Positions 1 through 9,237 of a stretch of DNA of 64,000 bases are shown here, piece by piece. Position numbers and translations under genes: made by a program. The DNA comes from Paenibacillus plantiphilus (GTDB taxonomy: Bacteria > Bacillota > Bacilli > Paenibacillales > Paenibacillaceae): assembly GCF_927798095.1 (NCBI RefSeq), contig NZ_CAKMMF010000009.1, positions 124,001-188,000 on the forward strand. Direction: 5' to 3'. The notes beneath the pieces are model-generated. The model was not told the DNA's origin. It worked only from the letters and a program-made list of their open reading frames with translations, and did not search any database. Position 1 is the stretch's first letter. The number at the start of each line of letters is the position of its first letter.

Positions 1-79
1 AACCAAAATTGAACTATAAATAAAGATGCTTTATTAAGAAGCATTATTAAGTGTTGAGGTTGAAGAGGAAGGAGATAAT

Positions 80-1075
80 ATGGAGAAAGCCAATGCAAAT
101 TTAATGAAAGAAATAAATTTGAATAATCTGCGTCGTGTGATGAGCCAAGTTGGCGTAGCAACAAAACCCCAGCTTGCTGCAATGACGGGACTTAGCGTGG
201 TAACCATCAACTCGCTTGTTAAAGAGCTGCTTGATTGTGGCGAATTATTGGAAGATAAAACGGTTCCTTCGAACGGAGGCAGGCCTGCTGTCACCTATCG
301 TTTCAATTATGATTTCAGCCTTGCGCTGGTCCTGCATGTGAATGAAAAGCTAGGCTTGGATGTCGTGTTTGCTTCCGTCGTTAATTTGCAAGAGGAAGTT
401 CTCATGAGAGAAGAGCATGCCATACAAGTATTCGATCTGAATCGTTTCTTTGGAATGATTGATCGCATTCTTTCCATTTATCCTTCCATTAAAGCCATTG
501 GAATTGGGATTCCTGGACAGACTGTAAACGGCATAGTTGCAGTTACCAGTCATGAAGAGCTGCAGGGCGTCAGCTTAATAGAAGAAGTGCAGAACAAATT
601 TGGGCTGCCCGTAATGCTGGAGAATGATGTGAATGCTGCCATTAGTGGATATTGCAATAAAGAACAGTTGGGCGAGAACCAGATTGTACTGGGTGTTTAT
701 TTTCCAGAAAAATATCAACCGGGGATGGGCATTTTTCTAGATGGGAGAATTGTAAAAGGAAAGAATGGCATGGCTGGAGAAATTAAGTTCCTTCCTATCG
801 AGATAGACTGGAAAAAACGATTTGCTACAGCAGAATTTGTAGGTATAATATGCAAGTTTATACATACGCTCAATGCTGTTCTTGCCCCGGATCAAATCGT
901 TATTTATCGAGAAAATTTAGAAGAGAGCACCTTGCTGCGTGCTTGGGAATCCTACATGTCAGCATATAAGTTTCCCTCCTTGCCTGAAATTAGTGTTTCT
1001 GATTCCTTTTATAAGGACTTTGAAGATGGCATGAAATGGTTAACCTTGCAGGAGCTCAAACCAATCAAGCGGTGA
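80..1075 (+). CDS. ROK-family transcriptional regulator
   Basis: 331 residues. The N-terminal 60 or so residues form a winged helix-turn-helix (TKPQLAAMTGLSVVTINSLV). A ROK (repressor/ORF/kinase) sugar-binding fold follows, with the recognisable segments IGIGIPG and MLENDVNAA. It is shorter than the usual ~390 residues, and I do not see the canonical ROK zinc motif CxCGxxGCxE, so kinase activity is unlikely. A sugar-responsive repressor or activator is the best reading. The ATG has a strong RBS (GGAAGGAGAT). About 100 bp separate it from the MATE gene on the same strand, so co-transcription is possible. The sugar ligand cannot be inferred. Confidence 0.8.
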   Translation: MEKANANLMKEINLNNLRRVMSQVGVATKPQLAAMTGLSVVTINSLVKELLDCGELLEDKTVPSNGGRPAVTYRFNYDFSLALVLHVNEKLGLDVVFASVVNLQEEVLMREEHAIQVFDLNRFFGMIDRILSIYPSIKAIGIGIPGQTVNGIVAVTSHEELQGVSLIEEVQNKFGLPVMLENDVNAAISGYCNKEQLGENQIVLGVYFPEKYQPGMGIFLDGRIVKGKNGMAGEIKFLPIEIDWKKRFATAEFVGIICKFIHTLNAVLAPDQIVIYRENLEESTLLRAWESYMSAYKFPSLPEISVSDSFYKDFEDGMKWLTLQELKPIKR

Positions 1076-1174
1076 GGTGAGCTTGTTGATGAAATGGGTG
1101 TTGAAAGTATCAAGCTGCTGGGAAGTCAGGACACTTACAGCTCAAGTTTTTACTCACATAAAGAAGGTGTATGA

Positions 1175-2566
1175 ATGGCAGCAGGAACTGGTGCAGCGGA
1201 TCTAAAGCCGCGCGAAGAAAAACAATGGAATTTATTTCAACTAACGTGGCCGATATTTCTTGAGTTATTTCTGTTTATGTTAATGGGAACCGTGGATACT
1301 TTTATGATCAGTATCGTATCTGATGATGCCGTTTCAGGTGTTGGCGCAGCCAATCAGATTATTAGTATAGCAATCCTGATATTGGAGGTAATCGGGTACG
1401 GATCGGCCATTGTGGTTGCCCAATATCTCGGTTCCAAAAGGATCAAAGAAGCATCCCAGGTTACAGGGAATGCGATCACTCTTAACCTGATCGTAGGGAT
1501 TGTACTTAGTATTGTGTTTCTGATCTTTGGTGAAACGATGCTCCAATGGATGAACTTGCAGGGCAAGGTTCTCGAATATGCCAAATCCTATATCGCTATT
1601 GTTGGCGGAGCCATCTTCTTGCAGGCATTGATTAATGCACTAGCCGCTACGATCCGGACGCATGGATATACGAAGCAAACGATGTTTGTATCCCTGTTTA
1701 TGAATGTCATACACGTAATTGCCAACTATTTATTGATTTTTGGGCATTTTGGCCTGCCGGCTATGGGAGTCGAAGGGGTAGCCATCTCCACGGTGTTCAG
1801 CCGCTTTATCGCTCTCCTGATCTTCTTTTCACTTCTATACAAAGTAATGGATGCCCGAATAAAATTACGCTATTATTACAAATTGTCTAAAACTTATGTG
1901 ATCAAAATATTGCGGATCGGCATTCCGTCTGCAATGGAGTCTCTGGTCTATCAGAGCTGCCAGCTTGTCTTTACCTTCTATGTGACCTACCTGGGTGCAG
2001 AGGCTTTGGCTACTCGCCAGTATGCTGTGCAGATCTCTCATTTCATCTATTTGTTCAGCGCTGCGATCGGCATGGGGACCGCCATCATTGTTGGCCATCT
2101 CGTAGGAGCACAACTGAAGGACACCGCGTACAGCCGCGTTCTTGCAAGTGTAAAAAGAGCGTTTATTGCTACGGTCATCATTGATTTAATTGTGATTGTA
2201 TTCCGAGTTCCTCTGTTCGGCATCTTCACGGACAATCAGAATATTATTCGAATGGGGGCAGAGGTGCTGCTGCTCAGTCTCATTCTTGAAACAGGGAGGA
2301 CCTGTAATCTGGTCTTCGTCAATTCACTGCGTGCAGCAGGCGATGCCAAATTCACCGTCTATGCCGGGCTATTGTCAATGGTGTGCATGAGCCTGCCGCT
2401 TGGCTATTTCCTGACCTTTAAGCTGGAGCTGGGCTTAGCAGGGATATGGTTGGCTGTTGCTGCTGATGAATGGCTGCGTGCAGTCGTTATGTATTTCCGC
2501 TGGAAAAGCCGTGCGTGGGAAAACTATGCGCTGGTAGATAATAAGCCTGCTGTCAAAGAGGAGTAA
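1175..2566 (+). CDS. MATE family efflux transporter
   Basis: 463 residues with about 12 hydrophobic segments in two halves, as in multidrug and toxic compound extrusion antiporters. Characteristic pieces are the first helix (WPIFLELFLFMLMGTVDTFMIS), GYGSAIVVAQYLG and, in the second half, GIPSAMESLVYQSCQ and GMGTAIIVGHLVGA. MATE proteins export cationic drugs or metabolites in exchange for Na+ or H+; the substrate is not predictable here. It follows the ROK regulator on the same strand, which may control it. The short stretch between them (about 1086-1174) reads open for 30 residues in one frame but resembles nothing I can name. Confidence 0.9.
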   Translation: MAAGTGAADLKPREEKQWNLFQLTWPIFLELFLFMLMGTVDTFMISIVSDDAVSGVGAANQIISIAILILEVIGYGSAIVVAQYLGSKRIKEASQVTGNAITLNLIVGIVLSIVFLIFGETMLQWMNLQGKVLEYAKSYIAIVGGAIFLQALINALAATIRTHGYTKQTMFVSLFMNVIHVIANYLLIFGHFGLPAMGVEGVAISTVFSRFIALLIFFSLLYKVMDARIKLRYYYKLSKTYVIKILRIGIPSAMESLVYQSCQLVFTFYVTYLGAEALATRQYAVQISHFIYLFSAAIGMGTAIIVGHLVGAQLKDTAYSRVLASVKRAFIATVIIDLIVIVFRVPLFGIFTDNQNIIRMGAEVLLLSLILETGRTCNLVFVNSLRAAGDAKFTVYAGLLSMVCMSLPLGYFLTFKLELGLAGIWLAVAADEWLRAVVMYFRWKSRAWENYALVDNKPAVKEE

Positions 2567-2687
2567 ATGATTTGAGTGCCAGGTTTGCTAAGGTGGGAGG
2601 AAGGACAGTCGGGCGGGGATTGGGTCCGGTTCCTAGCGGTGCTGGGGCGGCTCTTCCATTTCTACGATAGTAATTATTAGAACACTA

Positions 2688-2696
2688 TGGTAGAAT
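2688..2696 (+). promoter_or_regulatory. Extended -10 promoter of small membrane protein gene
   Basis: TGg-TAGAAT, an extended -10 element, lies about 25 bp before the GTG start at 2722. No good -35 is visible, as is usual for extended -10 promoters. The preceding 2567-2680 holds no gene that I can see. Confidence 0.45.
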
Positions 2697-2721
2697 TGTG
2701 TCGAATTAAGGGGGCATATCG

Positions 2722-2940
2722 GTGCATTTAGTCATAGGAGCATTGTTGGGTATTATTATTTTATGGGTTATCTTCAAAATAAGTCCAGGTTGTGGCAGTT
2801 TTATTGTGCTTGTAATTTTGGGATTCATTTTATGGAGAATGGGTGCGTTTGGCGTTATATTCAATTTGCTTCGATTATTGTGGTACATGTTCACGGATTG
2901 GGTCAGGGGACTATTAGGGATGGAACAAATGATGAGTTAA
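2722..2940 (+). CDS. Small hydrophobic membrane protein
   Basis: 72 residues with two or three transmembrane stretches (LVIGALLGIIILWVIF, FIVLVILGFILW and FGVIFNLLRLLWYMF). GTG start with an upstream AAGGGGGC RBS. It has its own extended -10 promoter and is followed by a clear intrinsic terminator, so it appears to be a monocistronic real gene. No family recognised, so the function is unknown. Confidence 0.6.
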   Translation: MHLVIGALLGIIILWVIFKISPGCGSFIVLVILGFILWRMGAFGVIFNLLRLLWYMFTDWVRGLLGMEQMMS

Positions 2941-2962
2941 CAGCGCTCAGCTTACAAAAGGA

Positions 2963-2995
2963 AGCCTCACAGCCGTTTTAGGGCGAGGCTTTTTT
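2963..2995 (+). terminator. Rho-independent terminator
   Basis: AGCCTC...GAGGCT hairpin followed by TTTTT, just after the small membrane protein gene. The rest of the gap to 3149 is AT-rich and shows no gene. Confidence 0.8.
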
Positions 2996-3149
2996 GCCGT
3001 TTCATGTGCAGACATCCTGTTTCATCATGTAATGCTCAGCATGCCAGATTCATTTATGTCGCAACATTTATCATTTTCAATCGTCTAATTATTCATTGAC
3101 ATCCTATACAAAAATATAACGTTGTCGTAACGAAATGGAGGCCGTATTC

Positions 3150-5420
3150 ATGTTTCATAGATCACGCTTGTTTACCTTTGCAACTACCGCCGCACTAGCT
3201 GTCACGCTTTACTGTTCAATTTCCGCTTCAACTCCGTCTGCAGTAAATGCCGCAGCCAACAATGCTGCAACAGAGGGTATTAAGGTTACCTTGAACGGCA
3301 ACGAATTTATACCTAAGTCACTTCCCTTCGTCAAAAATGGAGCCATGTACCTTCCTGTTAGGGATATGGGGGAATTGCTCGGAACTTTGGTGTCATGGAA
3401 TGCATCGGCCAAATCCGTGACGATGAACTACCCTAAACTCACGGTTAAGCTGAGTTACGGCTCGACTAATGCAACCGTCAATGGCAAAACGATCGCATTG
3501 ACGGCGCCGCTTCGAATCGTTGAAGGTCGGGTTTTTGTTCCACTGCGTTTCTTCTCAGAAGCGACCGGGGCAGATGTGGAATGGAAGGAAGCTCTGCAGA
3601 CAGTGAACATTACGCGAGCGGATGATTTCGTTAAAGAGAACGCTTGGGGCCACATTTGGTTAGATCGGAAGACTGGCGAGCTGTATAAATCCAGGGATGA
3701 GCAATCCCCAGCCGTTCATCTCGGCAAGCTGAATGCCGCTATACAAGGCAGCGTTTCTTTTAATGAAATCGGAATAGGCGGAGGCGCCTCGGTTATTACC
3801 ATTATGGACAATTATGGAGAGCCTCGCGTCCAGTATGACGCGTACGGAGTTCTCATCCACAACAATAAGATCGTCAGCCAGAAGAAAGCAAGCTACTTTC
3901 AGCGGTATGAGCACAATGCGAGTTACTTTCAGGTCTATCACCCGAACGGATGGCTCCAATATTTGATGCTGACGGATGGCAAAACAGCGACCGTGTTCAA
4001 TGAGCAGGGGAAAGCGGTCAAGGAATATGATCTGCCCGCGCTTGCTGGCAAGGATGATGTTTATTCCATACATGCGGTCGGCGAGGATTATTTGGTCGTT
4101 CGGCCGAATCGGACCGGCCTTCTCACTTTGATTGACCTTAAAGACAATTCCGTAGTGGTTCTTGCCGATAAGCTTCTTACTGGCAAAGACTTGGAGTATG
4201 CCCGCAGCAACGATATCCCGTATCATGGAGACGAGTTATATTTCGCCGGAGATATGGGGCATGGCACACTGAATTTCAGTTACAATAGTCCACTTGATAA
4301 TAATGACAGCACGGTTCGATTGTCGTATGACCGGGCGTCCTATGCGGATGAGCGGGATGCATTGCCCAAAACGCGAAGCATTAGTGAATTGGCCTCCACA
4401 TGCAAGCCGGAGAACGTAGATTTAGTGTACATGCAAGAGGGAGATCTCCTCTACATTCCGCTCGTCGGCGCCAATGAGGAGGATCGGAAATCCATCAACA
4501 CCTTCTGCGGCATTTTGAAGAAATTCGCAGCCAAGGGCGTACAAGAGACAGCGCCAGAAGTAATCAGAGAGACTTTTTTTCACGGCATGAGCATTATTTT
4601 CACTGAAGGCGACTATTTAGAAATGTATCGCGTGCCGCAAGGGCTGGCCATCGGCGTTGGAACAGGGAAACGTCTCGTTCTGGACGATATCCAGGCTATC
4701 CGTGATTATGAACAGCTGAAGGTTCAACAGCCCCCATTGTCTATCGGACCCAATCCGGCTCGCTTCGGGGAGACGGTCCATATGACGGGCACTAACGGAA
4801 ATTACAAGGATGCTGAGAGTACGGTATCTGTATTTTGGAAGCCGCCTATGATCAATAACTCCACAAAGCACAATGAGAAAGCGCTGCTCATTTATACAGG
4901 GACGGCGAAGTTCGGCCGGTTTGATTTCAAATTTAAGATGCCCGCTTACGGCAAAGCATCTGACGGAACGATGAAACCCCTCCAGTTGGGAAAAGGCATC
5001 ATTAGTGTAGATGATTCGTCCAATTTCGAGCTGCTGCCTGCAAGTAAAATATTTCTGTCAGTCAACGGTGTTCCGGCAGCCGATCCTTCGTTTGAGCCGG
5101 TAACTATAAGCGGCAAGACTTATGTGCCGTTGCGCGCTATCGCATCGATCACGGGCGAAGCAGTTGCATGGGACGCGAACACTCGCAGTGTTCTGATTCG
5201 CACGAAGCCATCGGCGGTGGAAGGAGATCTTAAGGAAGGGGCGGGTCTGTGGATCGATGGCAAAAAGGCGGCATCGGAGCTGCAGCCGATCATCCGCTCT
5301 GGAAGCGCCTATGTGCCTATTCGCGCTGTGACCGCCGCATTTGGACTGCCTGTTGCATGGGATAATGTGAGCCGGAGCGTCAATGTGACCGTCGCTCCGT
5401 CAACGAACACGGGGAAATAG
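3150..5420 (+). CDS. Secreted protein with copper amine oxidase N-terminal (stalk) domains
   Basis: 756 residues. The start is set by TGGAGG eight bases before ATG 3150; an in-frame ATG 15 bases upstream overlaps that RBS. A signal peptide (FHRSRLFTFATTAALAVTL...) probably ends near AVNA. Residues ~40-160 carry a copper-amine-oxidase N1-type domain (VPLRFFSEATGADVEW). Residues ~165-600 form a beta-rich region of unknown fold. The C-terminus carries two more such domains (YVPLRAIASITGEAVAWD and AYVPIRAVTAAFGLPVAWD). These 'stalk' modules are abundant in Paenibacillus surface proteins and are not themselves oxidases. No oxidase catalytic domain is present. Likely an extracellular or wall-associated protein of unknown role. 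Confidence 0.8.
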   Translation: MFHRSRLFTFATTAALAVTLYCSISASTPSAVNAAANNAATEGIKVTLNGNEFIPKSLPFVKNGAMYLPVRDMGELLGTLVSWNASAKSVTMNYPKLTVKLSYGSTNATVNGKTIALTAPLRIVEGRVFVPLRFFSEATGADVEWKEALQTVNITRADDFVKENAWGHIWLDRKTGELYKSRDEQSPAVHLGKLNAAIQGSVSFNEIGIGGGASVITIMDNYGEPRVQYDAYGVLIHNNKIVSQKKASYFQRYEHNASYFQVYHPNGWLQYLMLTDGKTATVFNEQGKAVKEYDLPALAGKDDVYSIHAVGEDYLVVRPNRTGLLTLIDLKDNSVVVLADKLLTGKDLEYARSNDIPYHGDELYFAGDMGHGTLNFSYNSPLDNNDSTVRLSYDRASYADERDALPKTRSISELASTCKPENVDLVYMQEGDLLYIPLVGANEEDRKSINTFCGILKKFAAKGVQETAPEVIRETFFHGMSIIFTEGDYLEMYRVPQGLAIGVGTGKRLVLDDIQAIRDYEQLKVQQPPLSIGPNPARFGETVHMTGTNGNYKDAESTVSVFWKPPMINNSTKHNEKALLIYTGTAKFGRFDFKFKMPAYGKASDGTMKPLQLGKGIISVDDSSNFELLPASKIFLSVNGVPAADPSFEPVTISGKTYVPLRAIASITGEAVAWDANTRSVLIRTKPSAVEGDLKEGAGLWIDGKKAASELQPIIRSGSAYVPIRAVTAAFGLPVAWDNVSRSVNVTVAPSTNTGK

Positions 5421-5478
5421 AATTATGGAGCCGTTTTGTCTGTGAGCATGACGTAAATGACCCAAAGGAGAGGATACG

Positions 5479-6129
5479 ATGGTGCAATCGATCATTTTTG
5501 ATATGGATGGAACACTATTTCAAACAGATAAAATTTTGGAACGGTCACTTCATGATGCTTTCAACTACTTAAGGTCATTAAACAACTGGGAGGGGGAAAC
5601 GCCTCTTGCTCAATATCGCGAAATTATGGGCGTCCCTTTGCCACAAGTTTGGGAGACTTTGTTGCCGCTTCATTCCAATGAAGTAAGGGAGCTCACGGAT
5701 GCTTTTTTTCTAGAAAGATTAATTGAGCATATTAAAAGTGGTCAAGGCGATTTATATCCGAATGTGAAGGAAGTTTTTGATTATTTGAAAGAGATTAATT
5801 GTTCCATATATATAGCAAGCAATGGGTTGACACAATATTTGAAGGCAATTGTGAGCTATTATCATTTGGATGACTGGGTTACTGAAACGTTTAGTATCCA
5901 ACAAATTCAATCGTTGAATAAATCGGATTTAGTTCGGGCTATTGTTGTAAAATATGGTATTACCGATGCGGCAGTAGTGGGAGACCGTCTATCGGATATT
6001 AAGGCAGCTAAAGACAATGGATTAATTGCGATCGGATGCAATTTTGATTTTGCGCGAGACGATGAGCTTGCTCAGGCTGATTACGTTATCGATGACTTGA
6101 TTGAGCTGAAATCAATCGTAACACCTTGA
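5479..6129 (+). CDS. HAD-superfamily hydrolase (phosphatase)
   Basis: 216 residues. HAD motif I is DMDGTLF near the N-terminus, motif II is ASNG at about residue 115, and the acidic motif is GDRLSDIKAAKDNG near residue 170. A helical cap follows motif I, as in phosphoglycolate phosphatase or beta-phosphoglucomutase-like members. Expected to hydrolyse a small phosphate ester in the cytoplasm; substrate unknown. RBS AAAGGAGAGG before the ATG. Its 3' end overlaps the start of a decayed gene fragment. Confidence 0.85.
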   Translation: MVQSIIFDMDGTLFQTDKILERSLHDAFNYLRSLNNWEGETPLAQYREIMGVPLPQVWETLLPLHSNEVRELTDAFFLERLIEHIKSGQGDLYPNVKEVFDYLKEINCSIYIASNGLTQYLKAIVSYYHLDDWVTETFSIQQIQSLNKSDLVRAIVVKYGITDAAVVGDRLSDIKAAKDNGLIAIGCNFDFARDDELAQADYVIDDLIELKSIVTP

Positions 6130-6314
6130 AGCACAAATACATGAAGCAGGGCTGCATATTGTAGGAACCGATGCTGAAGGAAGGCCAAGAATAGTTGAAT
6201 TGGCTGGGCATAATTTTTTTTGTCGGGACGTTATTTGTTCCCCAACTAAGCTCTATGCCAGACAATCCGCATTGTCTGGCAGATTCATTCATTAAAGCGA
6301 CCTCATTATGCTAA
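6126..6314 (+). pseudogene. Fragment of CTP-synthase C-terminal-region-related protein
   Basis: One frame reads GLHIVGTDAEGRPRIVELAG up to a run of eight T's. The +1 frame then continues as FFVGTLFVPQLSSMPDNPH to a stop. This is the C-terminal end of the glutamine-amidotransferase-like family annotated as CTP synthase C-terminal region-related protein. Everything upstream is missing and the remaining piece is frameshifted in the T-run. Dead gene, probably left by a deletion that joined it to the HAD gene. Confidence 0.65.
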
Positions 6315-6341
6315 GTATGCAGCAGCTAGCGTAATTATGTT

Positions 6342-6995
6342 CTAGAAGAGTCCCAAAACCTTTTTACATGAATTTTTGCGTTTCAGATTAACGACATCAT
6401 CTGTACCAACTTTATTGAGCTTCGCGAACAATGCTTCCATACCATGTTTCAGCTTATAGTCCATTTCCTCCTGATAGATCGGGATCAAGTTGAAAAAGTG
6501 TACAACTTTGTCACTTGATATCATTAAATTAAAAAAACCTTGTTTGTCTTCAATATCTGGAAGTGAGAGCAGCATGCCCTGAAATTTCACGTCTTCGCTA
6601 TACGCCTTCACCGGTTCTTCATTCGCAAGTGTATGCCCTAAATGAAGCCAGGTACGATGCTCATGCGGAAATCTCGCCAATGTCTTTAGCGCGCGAAATG
6701 GCCAGTAATTCCGCTCATCTTTAAAGGCTTCGTCCGAAATCTTCCAAGTAGGCGGCAGGCAGATCATAAGCTCGGAATAACGGTATTCTTCTGCCCCTTC
6801 TGGAACTGTCATAGGCAATTCACTCATACCATACGTTACCAGTGTATAAAAATTTCGTTTCGTGGTCGGTGCTGATACTATAATATCAATCGATAGGTTA
6901 TCCGATACAATCTCCTGAAACACGCCTGCGACAGGGCCAATATACCTTTCAACATGGTTACAAACCATCTCATAGTTTTCTGCTGAACGAACCAT
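6342..6995 (-). CDS. Suppressor-of-fused (SUFU) domain protein
   Basis: 217 residues from the ATG placed six bases after GTGGAGG. The sequence matches the bacterial SUFU-like family: an N-terminal ERYIGPV...FQEI segment, then TLVTYGMSELPM and the ELMICLPPTWKI strand. The ending has a LIPIYQEEMDYKLKHGMEAL region. Bacterial members are cytoplasmic proteins of uncertain function, several of them suspected immunity proteins for polymorphic toxins. It stands alone here, with no toxin gene next to it. Confidence 0.75.
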   Translation of the reverse strand: MVRSAENYEMVCNHVERYIGPVAGVFQEIVSDNLSIDIIVSAPTTKRNFYTLVTYGMSELPMTVPEGAEEYRYSELMICLPPTWKISDEAFKDERNYWPFRALKTLARFPHEHRTWLHLGHTLANEEPVKAYSEDVKFQGMLLSLPDIEDKQGFFNLMISSDKVVHFFNLIPIYQEEMDYKLKHGMEALFAKLNKVGTDDVVNLKRKNSCKKVLGLF

Positions 6996-7066
6996 AAAAA
7001 ACCTCCACATTTAATTTAATACTTATATCGTAAATTTCGACATTATTTTTGGTTCTCCTTCAAGTC

Positions 7067-7095
7067 TTGACCTTTCTTAGAATAATAGCTATTAT
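7067..7095 (+). promoter_or_regulatory. Sigma-A-type promoter of the Rrf2 gene
   Basis: TTGACC (7067-7072), 17-bp spacer, TATTAT (7090-7095). The promoter lies about 40 bp before the Rrf2 start. The -10 region overlaps an AT-rich imperfect dyad that could be an autoregulatory site. Confidence 0.55.
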
Positions 7096-7134
7096 AGATA
7101 TATAGTATCCCTAATGGAGGTGATTACAACCGCA

Positions 7135-7545
7135 ATGAAGTTCTCTAAAGCGACGAACTATGCTCTTCACACCATGCTCTTTCTTGTCGCAGCAGCTCCA
7201 GATAAACATATCGGTGTTCAGCAGCTGGCAGAGCGGCAATCGGTTTCACCTACGTATCTATCCAAAATATTGACCAAACTGGTCAAGGCAGGAATGATCG
7301 AATCTGCTTCGGGAGCGAATGGGGGATATCGGTTAAAACGGAGCTGGGAGGATATTTCATTCCTGGATATTATCCACGCGATTGAAGGTACGGCTTCGTT
7401 GTTCGATTGCGATTTCAATCATGGCCCGGATTGTTTGATTCAACTGGTAATGGTGGAGGCGGAGGACGAAATGGAGACCTACTTGAAAAATAAAAAGATG
7501 TCTGATCTAGCCCGAACCGTCAAGCTTTCGAAGATTTCGCTGTAA
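7135..7545 (+). CDS. Rrf2 family transcriptional regulator
   Basis: 136 residues, starting at MKFSKATNYALHTM, the family's usual beginning; GGAGGTGATT lies upstream. The winged helix includes LAERQSVSPTYLSKILTKLVKAGM and the wing SGANGGYRL, both diagnostic of Rrf2. Of the cluster-ligating cysteines of IscR/NsrR only two are visible (CDFNHGPDC), so it may not hold an Fe-S cluster like the classic members. Probably controls the methyltransferase gene immediately downstream. Confidence 0.85.
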   Translation: MKFSKATNYALHTMLFLVAAAPDKHIGVQQLAERQSVSPTYLSKILTKLVKAGMIESASGANGGYRLKRSWEDISFLDIIHAIEGTASLFDCDFNHGPDCLIQLVMVEAEDEMETYLKNKKMSDLARTVKLSKISL

Positions 7546-7613
7546 AGCGATTTTTTCGACCTAATTAAAGATATAAAGAGTCTTTAATAACTCTAATTAA
7601 GGAGATGCAAACG

Positions 7614-8510
7614 ATGACGAATGAACTTTTTCATGCAGCGATTTGGGAAAAGGCCTGGAAGGAAGATGCTCATATAACAGTAAAGAAGATGAAGAGCGCC
7701 GGAATCGACCCGGCGCACTCGTTTGATCAGAAGGCGAACACGTTCAACGAGGAAGTATTTAGCGAGGAAGGCAGACGAAGAGCCAAACGAATTATGAGCT
7801 GGCTGGAGGATCAGGGAGTTGCCTTTAAGGAGAAATCGATCTTGGACATTGGCGCGGCGTCGGGCGGCTTTTCCGTACCCTTTGCGCAGAGAGGAGCCAA
7901 TGTGACAGCCGTAGAATCCTCTCTTCCTCTTGTCGAGCTGATGAATGAAAATATCTCGGGTCTCACAAGCGGAACGGTCGAGATTGTACCCGTGCCGTTT
8001 GAGGACATTGATATTGGGGCAAAGGGATGGGAACAAGCGTTTGATCTCGTTTTTGTCTCCATGTGTCCCGTCCTGATCGATTGGGAAAGTGTGGAGAAGG
8101 TGCTGAGCTGCGCGCGGGAATTCTGCTATATGAGCATGTCCGTAGGCCCTGGCGAGCACAGTCTGGTCGATGAGGTGTGGCCTCTCATTACGGATCGCCC
8201 CCGCAAGACCGGGCACTGGGAGATGGGATACCTGCTCCACTTGCTCCTGCTCAAGGGATATGCCTATCAGTCGCTGATCACCCGAGAAATGAAAACGAAG
8301 GTGGTAACCAGAGCAACAGCGTTCGAGGAGGCAATCAGCATGCTGAAGCTGTTCGGCTTGCCTGCGGATGAGCGAATTCGCAGCATCGTCTCCGAGCATC
8401 TGGAGAAGAATTATCCGGCGGATCAAGTGACGATTCAGCAGGGAGGACGATTCGGCAAAGTGCTGGTTCGATTGCAAAGCCAGAACATGTACAGCAGAGA
8501 AGAGGGGTAG
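7614..8510 (+). CDS. Class I SAM-dependent methyltransferase
   Basis: 298 residues. Motif I of the Rossmann-type fold is LDIGAASGGFSVPF at about residue 80, followed by an acidic residue in VTAVESS and DLVFVSM as motif IV. AAGGAG nine bases before ATG 7614 fixes the start; a second in-frame ATG nine bases upstream is too close to the RBS. Paired with the upstream Rrf2 regulator with a 68-bp gap. The methyl acceptor is unknown. The gene ends with a strong terminator. Confidence 0.8.
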   Translation: MTNELFHAAIWEKAWKEDAHITVKKMKSAGIDPAHSFDQKANTFNEEVFSEEGRRRAKRIMSWLEDQGVAFKEKSILDIGAASGGFSVPFAQRGANVTAVESSLPLVELMNENISGLTSGTVEIVPVPFEDIDIGAKGWEQAFDLVFVSMCPVLIDWESVEKVLSCAREFCYMSMSVGPGEHSLVDEVWPLITDRPRKTGHWEMGYLLHLLLLKGYAYQSLITREMKTKVVTRATAFEEAISMLKLFGLPADERIRSIVSEHLEKNYPADQVTIQQGGRFGKVLVRLQSQNMYSREEG

Positions 8511-8534
8511 GCGACTGAAAAGGCAGCAAGCGAA

Positions 8535-8572
8535 AGCCTGAATGGAGGCAAGACTCCACTCAGGCTTTTTTT
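8535..8572 (+). terminator. Rho-independent terminator
   Basis: AGCCTG-A-ATGGAG...CTCCACT-CAGGCT stem followed by seven T's, after the methyltransferase gene. Confidence 0.85.
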
Positions 8573-8661
8573 GCCGTATCCGATTGATTGAGGATCAGAT
8601 AGGGAAGCAGGTATGTTCGTATCCGTATAACGATAATAATCAAATTGATATAGATAAATAT

Positions 8662-8693
8662 TTATTGTAAAACGATAAATATTCTGTTAGAAT
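8662..8693 (+). promoter_or_regulatory. Operator and extended -10 promoter of the DUF2975 operon
   Basis: Interrupted palindrome TTATTGT-AAA-ACGATAA (8662-8678), then six bases, then TG-t-TAGAAT (8685-8693). The same palindrome with the same six-base spacing to TG-a-TAAAAT lies upstream of the third DUF2975 gene near 16.35 kb. This makes it a convincing shared regulatory site, probably bound by the HTH protein encoded at 9730-9948. A further half-site-like TATAACGATAA lies at 8626-8636. Confidence 0.6.
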
Positions 8694-8725
8694 CAAAGTT
8701 ACAAAAATGAAGTGAGGTGTTTGAA

Positions 8726-9205
8726 ATGAAACGAGGGTCAACATTTTTCCTGAAGGGAGTTGTTGTCCTTATTGGATTGGCCGCACTTGCAGTATGTATA
8801 TTTTGGTTGCCTGAGATGGCCAGAAGAGATGCAGAAGCGCATCCAGAGACTTCTTACTTGCAATATCCTTTTTTAGCAGGCGCGTATTTATTGTCTGTTC
8901 CATTCTTTGTTGCCTTGTATCAAGCCTTTAAGCTTTTGACCTACATAGATCGGAACAAAGCTTTCTCGGAGCTATCGGTCAGAGCTTTGAAGTACATCAA
9001 GTACAGCGGGTTGACACTCAGCAGCATCATTGCAGCAGGAATCCTATTCGTCATCCTATTTATTGATGATGATGTAGCAGGGATTATCGGGATGGGGTTA
9101 ATGTGCACATTTGCTTCCGCCGTAATTGCAACCTTTGCTACGGTGCTTCAAAGACTTTTAACAAATGCCATCGCTATAAAATCAGAAAATGACCTAACGG
9201 TCTGA
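8726..9205 (+). CDS. DUF2975 membrane protein (copy 1)
   Basis: 159 residues with four predicted transmembrane segments. DUF2975 features are the N-terminal KRGSTFFLKGVVVLIG, the central ALYQAFKLLTYIDRNKAFSE and the C-terminal IAIKSENDLTV. The family usually sits beside a small Cro/C1-type regulator (YoaS/YozG arrangement in Bacillus), as it does here. Function unknown. RBS GAGGTG ahead of ATG 8726. First gene of a three-gene operon with its paralogue and an HTH gene. Confidence 0.85.
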   Translation: MKRGSTFFLKGVVVLIGLAALAVCIFWLPEMARRDAEAHPETSYLQYPFLAGAYLLSVPFFVALYQAFKLLTYIDRNKAFSELSVRALKYIKYSGLTLSSIIAAGILFVILFIDDDVAGIIGMGLMCTFASAVIATFATVLQRLLTNAIAIKSENDLTV

Positions 9206-9237
9206 GGCAACTGAAAATTCGAGGTGAGGTGCATGTT

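Noticed and set aside
1080-1174. Open reading of about 30 residues (LVDEMGVESIKLLGSQDTYS) between the ROK and MATE genes
   Set aside because: Too short, without a start codon or family match. It may be an old C-terminal remnant but cannot be supported.
3660-4226. 188-codon open frame on the minus strand within the stalk-domain gene
   Set aside because: Antisense to a well-supported gene, no RBS, no family; open only through codon bias. The same applies to the long antisense frames inside the UvrA-like, methyltransferase and NrdD genes.
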